Positions 36,773-45,471 are shown, counted from the stretch's first letter. The stretch: 64,000 bases of DNA from Methyloversatilis thermotolerans (GCF_000372885.1 NZ_KB889967.1:558001-622000), one strand, 5' to 3'. The notes: a model not told the origin generated them from the letters alone. Translations and numbers: made by a program.

Positions 36773-37402
36773 TCAGCGCATGCGGCGACGCGCGGTCAGG
36801 CCGATCAGGCCCAGGCCGGCGAGCAGCATGGCGTAGGTTTCCGGCTCCGGTACCGGGCCGGCGACCGCGAGGTTGTCCAGCACCACGTTCGTGCCCTTGA
36901 ACGAGATCGAACGGATGTCCGCCGCGTCGCGCGTGATGCCGACGAACAGGCCTTCGTTGTAGCTGAATTCGTCGGTGGTGATCGACAGCGTGTAGGTTTC
37001 GATGATCTGGTTGTTGTCGCCATAGGCCGACACCACCAGGCCGAACGGGAAGAACGAACCGAGCTCGGCGTAGTGATTCACGAAGGCACCGGCGGCCGAG
37101 GTCAGTTCGGCGAAGGTGAAGCGCAGTTCACCGACCGCGCCACCGGCGACGAAGGGCGATTCCGCACCCCACACGCCATTGCTTTCCAGCGAACGGATGA
37201 AGGCGCCCAGTTCGGAGCCTTCGTCGCCGGTGAATACGACGCCCGGCGCCACGGTTTCCGGACCGCTGGTCAGGTAGCCGTCATAGTCATTGAAATCGAC
37301 CACCGTCGCATTCGTGATGTCGGCGGCGTTGCTGGTGAGGGCGGCCTGTGCCGGCAGAGCGGCGGACAGCGCGAGCGCCAGTGCGGCGAATTTGAAGTTC
37401 AT
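36773..37402 (-). CDS. PEP-CTERM sorting domain-containing protein 2
   Basis: 209 residues from ATG 37402, preferred over 37408 because AAAGGA then lies 6 bp upstream. A signal peptide (FAALALALSAALPAQA) opens the protein, and VPEPETYAMLLAGLGLIGLTARRR closes it as the exosortase recognition tail. The core VVDFNDYDGYLTSG...GVVFTGDEGS resembles the beta-rich cores of other PEP-CTERM proteins. It lies 69 bp downstream of phoX on the same strand with a hairpin between, and ends in a clear terminator, so the two probably share a transcript. Confidence 0.92.
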   Translation of the reverse strand: MNFKFAALALALSAALPAQAALTSNAADITNATVVDFNDYDGYLTSGPETVAPGVVFTGDEGSELGAFIRSLESNGVWGAESPFVAGGAVGELRFTFAELTSAAGAFVNHYAELGSFFPFGLVVSAYGDNNQIIETYTLSITTDEFSYNEGLFVGITRDAADIRSISFKGTNVVLDNLAVAGPVPEPETYAMLLAGLGLIGLTARRRMR

Positions 37403-37423
37403 GTTCATTCCTTTCCGAAAGAG

Positions 37424-37450
37424 GCCGGGCGACGAAAGGTCGCGCCCGGC
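37424..37450 (-). repeat. Intercistronic hairpin between phoX and PEP-CTERM gene 2
   Basis: GCCGGGC paired with GCCCGGC, plus an inner GAC/GTC with a 2-nt bulge. There is no T run, so it is more like a processing or stability element than a terminator. Confidence 0.4.
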
Positions 37451-37471
37451 AGGTCATGCAGGGACTGTCGA

Positions 37472-39514
37472 TCAGGTACCGACCACGCCGCCGTCATCCT
37501 TGGTGATGACCACGCATGCCGAACGCGGCTTGGCCACCGGCTTGCCGGCCTGGGTGGTCGGGCCGTTGAACTGGCTGTCCGGCCAGGTGCTGCGGGCGGT
37601 GAAGCTGCCCGACCAGTCCTCGCCCGGATGCTGGATGTTGATGAACAGCGCCTTGCCATCCGGTGTCGAGGCGATGCCGGTGACCTCGCAGTTCTTCGGG
37701 CTGGTCAGGAAGCGGGTGATCTTGCGGGTCGCCGGATCGGCGCAGAACATGGCGTTGCCGCCGATGTTTGCCCAGTCGCCGGTGGCGTCGCCGGCCTGGT
37801 CGGTCTGTATCCACAGGCGGCCGTCCTTGTCGAACCACAGGCCGTCCGGTGCGCCCAGGTCGTCACCGAAAATATTGCCCTGCAGATTCGGCGCGCTGGC
37901 CAGCTTGTCGCCGCATTCGACGAAGATGTCCCATTCGAAACCGGTGGCCTTCACGTCACCGCCGTTCTCGTTCCAGCGGATGATGTGACCGTAGCGGTTG
38001 TCGGGGCGCGGGTTGGCCGCGTCGACCGGCGGGCGGGCGCTACCAGCGGTCGTCGTGCCATTGACCGAATTCGAGGTCGTGCCGCCGCGGCGGTTGTTGT
38101 TGGTCAGCGTCATGTAGATTTCGCGCGTCACCGGGTGATGCGTGATCCACTCCGGGCGGTCCATCATGGTGGCACCCAGACGGTCGGCCGCCTGGCGCGC
38201 CTTGATCAGCACCTCGCCCTGGTCGGCGAAACCGTTCTCCGGCGTGAGGCCGTTCTGGCCCCATACCAGCGGCAGCCAGACACCCGTGCCGTCGGCATTG
38301 AACCTGGCGACATACAGCGTGCCGCTGTCCAGCAGGTCGCGGTTGTTCGCGCGGTTCTTCGTGTCCAGTTTCTTCGCGCAGACAAACTTGTAGACATAGT
38401 CGTTGCGCTCGTCGTCACCCATGTAGACCGCGACCGAATTGTCGGCACCGACCACGGTTTCCGCGCTCTCGTGCTTGAAGCGTCCGAGCGCGGTGCGCTT
38501 GACCGGCATGGCGTTCGGGTTCCACGGATCGATCTCCACCACCCAGCCGAAGCGGTTCGGCTCGTTCGGGTTGTCGCGAAAATCGAAGCGCGGATCGGCT
38601 TCGTGCCAGCGATAGCCGAAGCCGCCGGCCGCCAGGCCATAGCGGGCTTCCAGCGCGGACAGGGGCTGTGCAGCCAGCTTGGCGGCCGTGGTGCCGAAAT
38701 AGCCGTTGAAGTTTTCTTCGCAGGTGAGGTAGGTGCCCCAGGGCGTGTAGCCATTGGCGCAGTTGTTCAGCGTACCCAGCACCACGGTGCCCGAAGGATC
38801 GGCGGCCGTCTTCATCAGCGCGTGACCGGCCGCAGGGCCGGTCACCTTACAGGGCGTGGCGCCGGTGATGCGGCGGGCGAAGGCGGACGGGCGCTGCACC
38901 TTGTACTCGCCATTCAGCTTGCGCACTTCCACCACGCTCACGCCATGGCCGGCGATCTGGGCGTCCACCTTTTCCTTGGTCATGGTGATGCTGGCATAGC
39001 TCAGCGTATTGGCGACCAGACCCGGATCGACGTACTCATGGTTCGACACCAGCAGGCCGCGGTCATTGCTCACGCCATTGCCGACCGGGAAGGGGAACAG
39101 GTGCATGCCGTCATTGTGCGCACCCCAGGTGGTGAGCTGACGCGCTTCGGTCATTTCGGTCGCCGGATCCCAATGCACATTGGCCTGGGCACCGGCCTTG
39201 CCGATGGCATCGCCCCATGCGATCAGCACGCGAGCCGTGTAGCCGGGCGGCACGGTGATGCCATCGGTCATCGGCACCACATTGGCGGGAACGCCGGTGA
39301 AGCCGATGCCACCTGCCGGCGACGGGCTGGATGCGTAGCCGCTGTCCGCGCTCGATTCGACGCTGAAGCCGCCGATCGAAACCACGGTGGCAGTGGCCAG
39401 TGTGCCCTTCATGAAATTGCGACGACCCTGGAAACGGGCCATCACGTCGCGTATGGATTCGTTGCCCGACGGGTTGATCGTCAGGTCATTGTCAGGATGC
39501 TGTATCGAAGACAT
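37472..39514 (-). CDS. phoX: PhoX family alkaline phosphatase (DUF839)
   Basis: 680 residues with a twin-arginine signal (GRRNFMKG at about 30-37) and the PhoX/DUF839 body: LLVSNHEYVDPG, GYTPWGTYLTCEENFNGYFG, RFGWVVEIDPWNP, GAPDGLWFDKDGRLWIQTD. PhoX enzymes are Tat-exported Ca/Fe-dependent phosphatases that release phosphate from organic esters. AGGAG lies 5 bp before the ATG. The PEP-CTERM 2 gene follows on the same strand. A weak Pho-box-like repeat precedes it. Confidence 0.93.
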   Translation of the reverse strand: MSSIQHPDNDLTINPSGNESIRDVMARFQGRRNFMKGTLATATVVSIGGFSVESSADSGYASSPSPAGGIGFTGVPANVVPMTDGITVPPGYTARVLIAWGDAIGKAGAQANVHWDPATEMTEARQLTTWGAHNDGMHLFPFPVGNGVSNDRGLLVSNHEYVDPGLVANTLSYASITMTKEKVDAQIAGHGVSVVEVRKLNGEYKVQRPSAFARRITGATPCKVTGPAAGHALMKTAADPSGTVVLGTLNNCANGYTPWGTYLTCEENFNGYFGTTAAKLAAQPLSALEARYGLAAGGFGYRWHEADPRFDFRDNPNEPNRFGWVVEIDPWNPNAMPVKRTALGRFKHESAETVVGADNSVAVYMGDDERNDYVYKFVCAKKLDTKNRANNRDLLDSGTLYVARFNADGTGVWLPLVWGQNGLTPENGFADQGEVLIKARQAADRLGATMMDRPEWITHHPVTREIYMTLTNNNRRGGTTSNSVNGTTTAGSARPPVDAANPRPDNRYGHIIRWNENGGDVKATGFEWDIFVECGDKLASAPNLQGNIFGDDLGAPDGLWFDKDGRLWIQTDQAGDATGDWANIGGNAMFCADPATRKITRFLTSPKNCEVTGIASTPDGKALFINIQHPGEDWSGSFTARSTWPDSQFNGPTTQAGKPVAKPRSACVVITKDDGGVVGT

Positions 39515-39582
39515 GTCTGCTCCTATTGCGGGATATAGGCAGGGATAGGCGGCGAATGATTACCGCGCTAAGCAAACAGTCT

Positions 39583-39600
39583 GCGAGGGATTTCTGACAG
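39583..39600 (-). promoter_or_regulatory. Weak candidate Pho box upstream of phoX
   Basis: On the minus strand CTGTCAG-AAAT-CCCTCGC, two 7-mers 4 bp apart. The first matches the PhoB half-site at 6 of 7 positions, the second at only 4 of 7. Listed because phoX genes are usually PhoB-controlled. Confidence 0.25.
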
Positions 39601-39620
39601 GGAAGAGAAATGCAACAGGG

Positions 39621-39650
39621 TGCCGGATAGTCCGAACGGACTATCCGGCA
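39621..39650 (-). terminator. Long perfect hairpin downstream of the carbonic anhydrase gene
   Basis: TGCCGGATAGTCC, loop GAAC, GGACTATCCGGCA: a 13-bp perfect stem 77 bp beyond the can stop. There is no T run, so it is a terminator by position only. Confidence 0.5.
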
Positions 39651-39726
39651 GGCGGGCGCCACCGGGGAGGTGGTCAGGATGGAGCAGGAAAAGTCGGCGC
39701 GCGAGGGGTGTGCGCTTCAGGGAGGG

Positions 39727-40386
39727 TCAGCTCGCCCGGGCAAGAGTGTTCAACGCGGCGTCGTAGGCATCCTGCAATTCCGATTCGCTGCCCGCTTCCA
39801 TCTGCAGATTGCGCACCAGGCCGTCCTTGAGGCCATAGATCCAGCCGTGTACCCGGACCTCCTGGCCGCGCGCCCAGGCATCGCGGATCACCGTGGTTTC
39901 ACAGACATTCATTGCCTGTTCGATCACATTCAGTTCGCACAGCCGGTCTTCGCGCAGTTCATCCGCCACGACCGCATCCAGCAGTGCGCGGTGCTTGTTC
40001 CGCACGTCCTGGACGTTGCGCAGCCAGTTGTCGATCAGGCCGAAACGCATGTCGTGCAGGGCCGCCCGTACGCCGCCGCAGCCGTAATGACCGACGATGA
40101 GGATGTGTTTCACCTTCAGCACGTCGACCGCGTACTGCATGACCGACAGGCAATTCAGGTCGGTCTGAACGACTACATTGGCCACGTTGCGATGGACGAA
40201 CACCTCGCCCGGAATCAGGCCGACGATCTGGTTGGCCGGTACCCGGCTGTCGGAACAGCCTATCCAGAGGTATTCAGGGGACTGCAGCGTCGCGAGACGC
40301 TCGAAGAACAGCGGGTCGTCAGCCCGCATGCGTTCCGCCCAGCGACGATTGGCTTCGAAAAGATGATCAGTACTTTTATTGGTCAT
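39727..40386 (-). CDS. can: Beta-carbonic anhydrase
   Basis: 219 residues interconverting CO2 and bicarbonate in the cytoplasm. Zinc ligands and the catalytic dyad are visible: Cys44, Asp46 and Arg48 in GCSDSR, and His100 and Cys103 in GHYGCGG. The length and the start MTNKSTDHLFEANRRWAERM match the E. coli Can subgroup. GAGGG lies before the ATG. Between it and the upstream BON gene is a 14-bp perfect inverted repeat whose loop contains a TATAAT. Confidence 0.96.
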   Translation of the reverse strand: MTNKSTDHLFEANRRWAERMRADDPLFFERLATLQSPEYLWIGCSDSRVPANQIVGLIPGEVFVHRNVANVVVQTDLNCLSVMQYAVDVLKVKHILIVGHYGCGGVRAALHDMRFGLIDNWLRNVQDVRNKHRALLDAVVADELREDRLCELNVIEQAMNVCETTVIRDAWARGQEVRVHGWIYGLKDGLVRNLQMEAGSESELQDAYDAALNTLARAS

Positions 40387-40394
40387 GGCACCCT

Positions 40395-40431
40395 CGTATC
40401 AGCCGCGATTATATAGGTCGCGGCTGATACG
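40395..40431 (-). promoter_or_regulatory. 14-bp perfect dyad with TATAAT in its loop, upstream of can
   Basis: Arms CGTATCAGCCGCGA (40395-40408) and TCGCGGCTGATACG (40418-40431) flank a 9-nt loop. Read on the minus strand, TATAAT (40413-40408) spans the loop edge and the can ATG follows 9 bp after the dyad. No matching -35 is seen. It could be a repressor operator over the can promoter or a terminator for the upstream BON gene. Confidence 0.5.
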
Positions 40432-40441
40432 GGAGGACGCC

Positions 40442-40969
40442 TCAGCTTTGTGCAACGACGATCTGATTGTCGATGCCGACCACGCCCTTGATCGAGGCAG
40501 CGAGTTCGGCGGCGCGTGCGCGCGCGGCTTCGCTCGGCGCCGGTCCGGACAGCTTCACCTTGCCGTCCTGCGTATCGACGTCGATCTTCAGCGCACTCAG
40601 TTCCGGATCGCCCGCGAGACGGGCTTTCACATTGGCCGTGATGGCGGCGTCGTCGACCTGCTCGGCAAGCTTGTCGGCGGCCTGTTCGACCGAGCTGCGC
40701 GCATCGGCCGCCGCCTCCGACGCTCTCGCCTGCGCGCTGTCGAGCGCGGATTCCGCGCGCGTCTGTGCATGGTCAAGCGTGTTTTCGGCGCGCTGGCCCA
40801 GTTCGTCCGCCTTTTTCTCGGTCTGGGCGATGGCCGAATCCAGCTTCTGGCCCAGCGTCGCGTTGTCACTGGATTCGCCGCACGCGGACAGTGCAAGTGC
40901 GAGAGCCGTAACGCCGGCGATGCGCAACGCGGGCTGGATGAAGCGGCTGGTGAGGGGCGATGTGTGCAT
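40442..40969 (-). CDS. BON domain-containing lipoprotein
   Basis: 175 residues with a lipoprotein signal ending ALSAC (Cys30). A long Ala/Glu/Lys-rich helical or coiled-coil stretch (about 38-105) follows, then one BON domain (ITANVKARLAGDPELSALKIDVDTQDGKVKL). BON domains bind phospholipid or envelope components, and related OsmY-like proteins help keep the envelope intact under stress. A strong AGGAGG lies before the ATG. The carbonic anhydrase gene follows on the same strand. Confidence 0.9.
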   Translation of the reverse strand: MHTSPLTSRFIQPALRIAGVTALALALSACGESSDNATLGQKLDSAIAQTEKKADELGQRAENTLDHAQTRAESALDSAQARASEAAADARSSVEQAADKLAEQVDDAAITANVKARLAGDPELSALKIDVDTQDGKVKLSGPAPSEAARARAAELAASIKGVVGIDNQIVVAQS

Positions 40970-41169
40970 GGCAATCCTCCTGTCGTCAGGGTTCGAGTAT
41001 GGCGATCAGCCATGACAGGACTGTAAAGAGCGGACCCGGCATGCACTGTCGGCAGTGCGGCCGCCGCCTGTAGGACTATGCGGACCTGACGGGCGTCGTG
41101 CCGCGTTCGATGACGCGGCGGGCGACGCTGTGTTCAAATCGGATCGTTACCGAACCAGAAAACTCAGTC

Positions 41170-42945
41170 ATGAGCGCCGTCCGCTACCGCATCACCCCGA
41201 TTCATCCGGAGGCCCATCTGTTCGAGGTCGAACTGGACATTGCACAGCCCGCTCACGAAGGGCAGAAACTGTCATTGCCGGCATGGATTCCCGGCAGCTA
41301 CATGATCCGGGAGTTCGCGCGTCACATCGTGCGCATCGAGGCCCGCGCGGGCATCAAGGCGGTGCCGCTGGCCAAGCTGGACAAGCACACCTGGCAGGCC
41401 GAGCCGTGTGAAGGGCCGCTGCGCGTGCGCTACGAGGTCTACGCCTGGGATCTTTCGGTACGCGCCGCGCACCTTGATAACACGCACGGCTTCTTCAATG
41501 GCTCAAGCGTTTTCCTGAAGGTGCACGGCTTCGAGGATGAAAGCTGTGACATCGACATCCGGCCGCCATCGGGGCGTGCATACAAGGACTGGCGTGTGGC
41601 CACCACGCTGCCCGAGGCGCCGGGGCGCCAGGGCGCCAGGCGCTATGGCTTCGGGCTGTATCGCGCCGCCAGTTACGACGAACTGATCGATCATCCGGTC
41701 GAGATGGGCGAATTTGCCCTGCATGTCTTCAAGGCCTGCGGGGTGCCGCACGAAATCGCCATCACCGGTCGCCATGACGTGGACGCCGCGCGACTGTGCG
41801 AGGACCTCAAGCATGTGTGCGAATGGCAGATCCGCCTGTTCGGAGAGCCCGCTCCATTCGAGCGCTATCTGTTCCTCGTCATGGCGGTAGGCGACGGTTA
41901 TGGCGGCCTGGAACATCGTTCGAGCACCGTGCTGCTGTGTTCGCGCAACGATCTGCCGGCACCCGGGGCGACGCAGATGAGCGATGCCTACCGGGGCTTC
42001 CTGGGTCTGTGCAGCCACGAGTACTTCCACTCATGGAATGTGAAGCGCATCAAGCCGGCCGCCTTCGTGCCGTACGACCTGACGACAGAAAACTACACGC
42101 GATTGCTGTGGGCCTTCGAGGGCTTCACGTCGTATTACGACGACCTCGCGCTGGTGCGCTCGGGCGTGATCGCGCAGGACGATTACCTGAAGCTGCTCGG
42201 CAAGACCGTGACTCAGGTGATGCGCGGCAGCGGCCGGCTCAAGCAGAGCGTCGCCGAGTCCTCGTTCGACGCCTGGATCAAGTACTACCGGCAGGACGAG
42301 AACGCACCGAACGCGGTGGTGAGCTATTACACCAAGGGCGCCCTGGTGGCACTCGCGCTCGATCTCACATTGCGCGGCAAGAGTCGCGGCGCGGTATCGC
42401 TGGATGACGTGATGCGCCGGCTATGGACCGAGTTCGGTCTGACCGGAGCAGGTGTGCCGGAGGATGGCATACGCCGCACGGCAGAGGCCGTCAGCGGCTT
42501 CAAGCTGAAGCGCTTCTTCGAGCAGGCGACCGAAGGAACCGAGGATCTGCCGCTCGAGGAGTTGCTCAAATCCGTCGGTCTGGAACTGTCGTTCGAAGCC
42601 GCCGCACCGACACCTGTGCTGGGTGCCAGGACGGCGAACGATGGCGATGCAGTCCGCCTGACCCAGGTTCTGGATCACGGCCCGGCGCAACGCGCCGGGC
42701 TTTCCGCCGGCGACGTGCTGGTGGCGATGGACGGTCTGCGCGTCACCCATGCTTCGCTCGACGCGCTGCTCAGGCGGCATCAGCCGGGCGACGAACTCAA
42801 GGTGCACGCCTTCCGCCGTGACGAGCTGATGAAGTTCCGCGTGAAGCTCGATGCGGCTCCGCTCGATCAGGCGCATATCGCGCCCGCCGCCCGTGCCAGC
42901 CGCGCCGCGAAGGATCTGCTCAGACAGTGGCTGGGCCGTGGCTAG
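41170..42945 (+). CDS. M61 family metallopeptidase (glycyl aminopeptidase type) with PDZ domain
   Basis: 591 residues from ATG 41170 (MSAVRYRITPIHPEAHLFEVEL, the standard family start). The zinc motif HEYFH is at about 283-287 in SHEYFHSWNVKRIKP, with the downstream Glu in WAFEGFTSYYDD. The C-terminus carries a PDZ-like domain (about 480-560, GPAQRAGLSAGDVLVAMDG). Family members cleave N-terminal Gly or Ala from peptides. No signal peptide is visible, so it is cytoplasmic. The gene stands alone, convergent with PEP-CTERM gene 3. Confidence 0.9.
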   Translation: MSAVRYRITPIHPEAHLFEVELDIAQPAHEGQKLSLPAWIPGSYMIREFARHIVRIEARAGIKAVPLAKLDKHTWQAEPCEGPLRVRYEVYAWDLSVRAAHLDNTHGFFNGSSVFLKVHGFEDESCDIDIRPPSGRAYKDWRVATTLPEAPGRQGARRYGFGLYRAASYDELIDHPVEMGEFALHVFKACGVPHEIAITGRHDVDAARLCEDLKHVCEWQIRLFGEPAPFERYLFLVMAVGDGYGGLEHRSSTVLLCSRNDLPAPGATQMSDAYRGFLGLCSHEYFHSWNVKRIKPAAFVPYDLTTENYTRLLWAFEGFTSYYDDLALVRSGVIAQDDYLKLLGKTVTQVMRGSGRLKQSVAESSFDAWIKYYRQDENAPNAVVSYYTKGALVALALDLTLRGKSRGAVSLDDVMRRLWTEFGLTGAGVPEDGIRRTAEAVSGFKLKRFFEQATEGTEDLPLEELLKSVGLELSFEAAAPTPVLGARTANDGDAVRLTQVLDHGPAQRAGLSAGDVLVAMDGLRVTHASLDALLRRHQPGDELKVHAFRRDELMKFRVKLDAAPLDQAHIAPAARASRAAKDLLRQWLGRG

Positions 42946-43047
42946 GCGCTGCCCCGCTCGGCCTTGCGGCCGGCGGTTGCAGCGTGCGATCGGCGACGGA
43001 CGAAGTCCGCGCGCGGCGACGAGGCCGCGGCAGAAACGACGGCAGCT

Positions 43048-43626
43048 TCAGCGCCAGATGCGACGGGCGGCGCTGACACCGATCATGCCCAGTCCGGCGA
43101 GCATCATCATCCATTCGCGCGGTTCGGGCACTGCGGGCGTGATGGCCAGATTCAGGCTGAAGCGGTCGCCGGCACTCGCATTGGCGAACACCAGCGTCCA
43201 GTCGGTCAGGCCGTCCTCGACGAAGGGATTGCCGATGTACAGCTCGGTCACCCTGCCCTGGCCGAACAGGTTTCCGGTCAGCAGATCGCCATCGGCCGTG
43301 GCGGCGCGCAGCGAACCGGGGATCAGCTCGAAGGCGGCGCCACTGAAGGAGTAGCTCACGCCGGCAATGCCCAGGCCGGCAACTTCGCGGATCACGCCAT
43401 TCACATCGACGCTGCCGCGCGCGATATCTTCCGCTTCGATCACGAAATCGAAGCTCACCGGCAGGCTGTTCTGCAGGGTGAGGTCGAGCGCGAACAGCGT
43501 GTCCGTGCTCAGCGAGGTGTCGATCAGATTGCCGTTGAGCACGCTGCTGTCCAGACGCAGTGCGTGCGCCGGTGCGGCGAACGCCGCAGCCGCCAGCGCG
43601 GCGAGCAGCATCTTCTTCATCTTCAT
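43048..43626 (-). CDS. PEP-CTERM sorting domain-containing protein 3
   Basis: 192 residues from ATG 43626, which has GGAG 8 bp upstream and begins the signal peptide MKMKKMLLAALAAAAFAAPAHA-like stretch. The tail VPEPREWMMMLAGLGMIGVSAARR is a PEP-CTERM exosortase signal; it has Met-rich hydrophobic residues. The core is beta-rich (SVLNGNLIDTSLSTDTLFALDL) with no known enzyme motif and no Cys. It is divergent from the PhoD-like phosphatase; the shared 161-bp intergenic region holds a Pho box. Confidence 0.9.
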   Translation of the reverse strand: MKMKKMLLAALAAAAFAAPAHALRLDSSVLNGNLIDTSLSTDTLFALDLTLQNSLPVSFDFVIEAEDIARGSVDVNGVIREVAGLGIAGVSYSFSGAAFELIPGSLRAATADGDLLTGNLFGQGRVTELYIGNPFVEDGLTDWTLVFANASAGDRFSLNLAITPAVPEPREWMMMLAGLGMIGVSAARRIWR

Positions 43627-43721
43627 GGTGCGGACTCCTGAAAGGCATGTTGCATTGCCGCGGACGATAGGCCGCCCGTGTGACATGCACGTGTCACCTC
43701 TTCGCATATCCATTCAAGATT

Positions 43722-43739
43722 CCGTCATCGGACTGTCAC
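43722..43739 (+). promoter_or_regulatory. Pho box upstream of the PhoD-like phosphatase
   Basis: CCGTCAT-CGGA-CTGTCAC matches the PhoB direct-repeat consensus at 13 of 14 half-site positions with the correct 4-bp spacer. It is 48 bp before the ATG. A second dyad, GTGACA-N6-TGTCAC, lies about 25 bp upstream (near 43679-43696) and could serve the divergent gene. Confidence 0.7.
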
Positions 43740-43787
43740 CGGCACTGCCCACACTGCGCGCCAGCCCCCTCAAGCCGGAGAGTTCCG

Positions 43788-45464
43788 ATGTCCCGCAATG
43801 TGTTTTCCCGTCGCGATTTCATGCGTACGGTCGGCGCAGGCGCGCTGGCCGGTTCCGCCGTCGTCCGCTCGGCCAGTGCGCTGGCCGCGAGCGACAGCCT
43901 GTTCCAGCACGGTGTGGCCAGCGGCGATCCGCTGTCCGATCGCGTCATCATCTGGACCCGTGTGTCGCCGAGCCGGGCCGGCATGATGGCGGTCATGTGG
44001 GAAGTGGCGCTGGACGAGCGCTTCAGCCGCATCATCCGGCGCGGACGCGTGCTCACCGGCGAGGACATCGACTACACGGTGAAGGCCGATGTGCTGGGTC
44101 TGCCGGCAGCGGCCCGCCTGTTCTACCGCTTCCGCGCCGACAACCAGCTCTCGCCGGTCGGACGCACGCGCACGCTGCCCGCCGGTGCGATCGATCAGGT
44201 CCGCCTCGCGGTGTTCTCCTGTTCCAACTATCCGGCCGGTTACTTCAATGTGTATGCCGAGGCGGCCAAGCTCGATGTGCACGCCGCCATCCACCTGGGC
44301 GACTACATCTACGAATATCCGCGCGGCGGTTACGCCTCGGGCGACGCGGCGGCCATGGGCCGGCTGTCGCAGCCGGAAGGCGAAATCCTGACGCTGGAAG
44401 ACTATCGCACCCGTCACGCCCAGTACCGCACCGACCCCGACCTGCAGGCGCTGCATGCGGCGATGCCGGTGATCGCGGTATGGGACGATCACGAGGTGGC
44501 GAACGATGCCTGGCGCGAGGGTGCCGAGAACCACAGCGAAGGCGTGGAAGGCGCTTTCGCGGACCGTCGCGCCGCCGCCATCCGTGCCTATCACGAGTGG
44601 ATGCCGACCCGCGTGTCCGACCCGTCGCGTCCGGACCGCATCTACCGCAGCTTCCGCTTCGGCAACCTGCTGTCGCTGCACATGCTCGACACGCGAATCA
44701 TCGGTCGCGATCAGCAGATGGATTACGCGAACTACTTCGGTGCGAGCGGTTTCGACACGGCGCGCTTTGCAGGGGATCTGGCCGACCCCAACCGCAGCCT
44801 GCTCGGCGCGGAACAGCAGGACTGGCTCGGCGTGCAACTGGCGAAGTCCGACACCTTGTGGGATGTGCTGGGACAGCAGGTGCTGATGGGCCGCATGAAC
44901 ATTCCGGCGCCGCTGGTGCTCGGCCAGATCGGCTTCAGCGCCTACAGCGCGCTGGTGGTGAAGGCGCAGACCGCGCCTGCCACGCTGACCGCACAGGAAC
45001 AGGCCATCCTCGCGCAGCCGGCCATCCCGTACAACCTGGATGCCTGGGACGGCTATGCCGTGGCGCGCGAACAGGTGCTGGGTGCCGCGCGCGCGCTCGA
45101 CAAGAACCTGGTCGTGCTGGCAGGCGATACGCACAACGCGTGGGCCAGCGATCTGGCCGATTTCGCCGGTCGCGCGGTCGGCGTGGAATTCGCGACGCCG
45201 GCGGTCAGTTCGCCGGGTCTGGAAGAGTATTTCCCGAGCGAAAGCCCGGCCGCGGTGGCCGCCGGCCTGACCCAGATCATCGGCCCGCTGCAGTACGCCG
45301 ATACCGCCCGTCGCGGCTTCATGCTGGTGACGGCGACGCCGGATGCCTGCCGCGCGGAATGGCGCTATGTGAGCACGGTGAAGAGCCGCAGCTATGTACT
45401 GCAGCAGGGCCCGGCGCTCAAGGTGCTGCCGGGCGCGGGCAACCGCAAGCTGCTGCCGGCCTGA
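43788..45464 (+). CDS. PhoD-like alkaline phosphatase/phosphodiesterase
   Basis: 558 residues from ATG 43788, chosen for GGAG upstream and the twin-arginine signal SRRDFMRTVG beginning there. The family pattern is complete: FQHGVASGDPLSDRVIIWTRV, FSCSNYPAGYFNVY, HLGDYIYEY, VWDDHEVANDAWREG and LAGDTHNAWASDL carry the metal ligands. PhoD enzymes are Tat-exported Ca/Fe phosphodiesterases that attack phosphate diesters and teichoic-like polymers. A Pho box precedes the gene, so phosphate starvation should induce it. Confidence 0.94.
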   Translation: MSRNVFSRRDFMRTVGAGALAGSAVVRSASALAASDSLFQHGVASGDPLSDRVIIWTRVSPSRAGMMAVMWEVALDERFSRIIRRGRVLTGEDIDYTVKADVLGLPAAARLFYRFRADNQLSPVGRTRTLPAGAIDQVRLAVFSCSNYPAGYFNVYAEAAKLDVHAAIHLGDYIYEYPRGGYASGDAAAMGRLSQPEGEILTLEDYRTRHAQYRTDPDLQALHAAMPVIAVWDDHEVANDAWREGAENHSEGVEGAFADRRAAAIRAYHEWMPTRVSDPSRPDRIYRSFRFGNLLSLHMLDTRIIGRDQQMDYANYFGASGFDTARFAGDLADPNRSLLGAEQQDWLGVQLAKSDTLWDVLGQQVLMGRMNIPAPLVLGQIGFSAYSALVVKAQTAPATLTAQEQAILAQPAIPYNLDAWDGYAVAREQVLGAARALDKNLVVLAGDTHNAWASDLADFAGRAVGVEFATPAVSSPGLEEYFPSESPAAVAAGLTQIIGPLQYADTARRGFMLVTATPDACRAEWRYVSTVKSRSYVLQQGPALKVLPGAGNRKLLPA

Positions 45465-45471
45465 GTGTGCA

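Noticed and set aside
36755-39538. 927-codon plus-strand frame opposite phoX and PEP-CTERM 2
   Set aside because: Antisense shadow; the minus strand carries clear PhoX and PEP-CTERM proteins with ribosome sites and a terminator.
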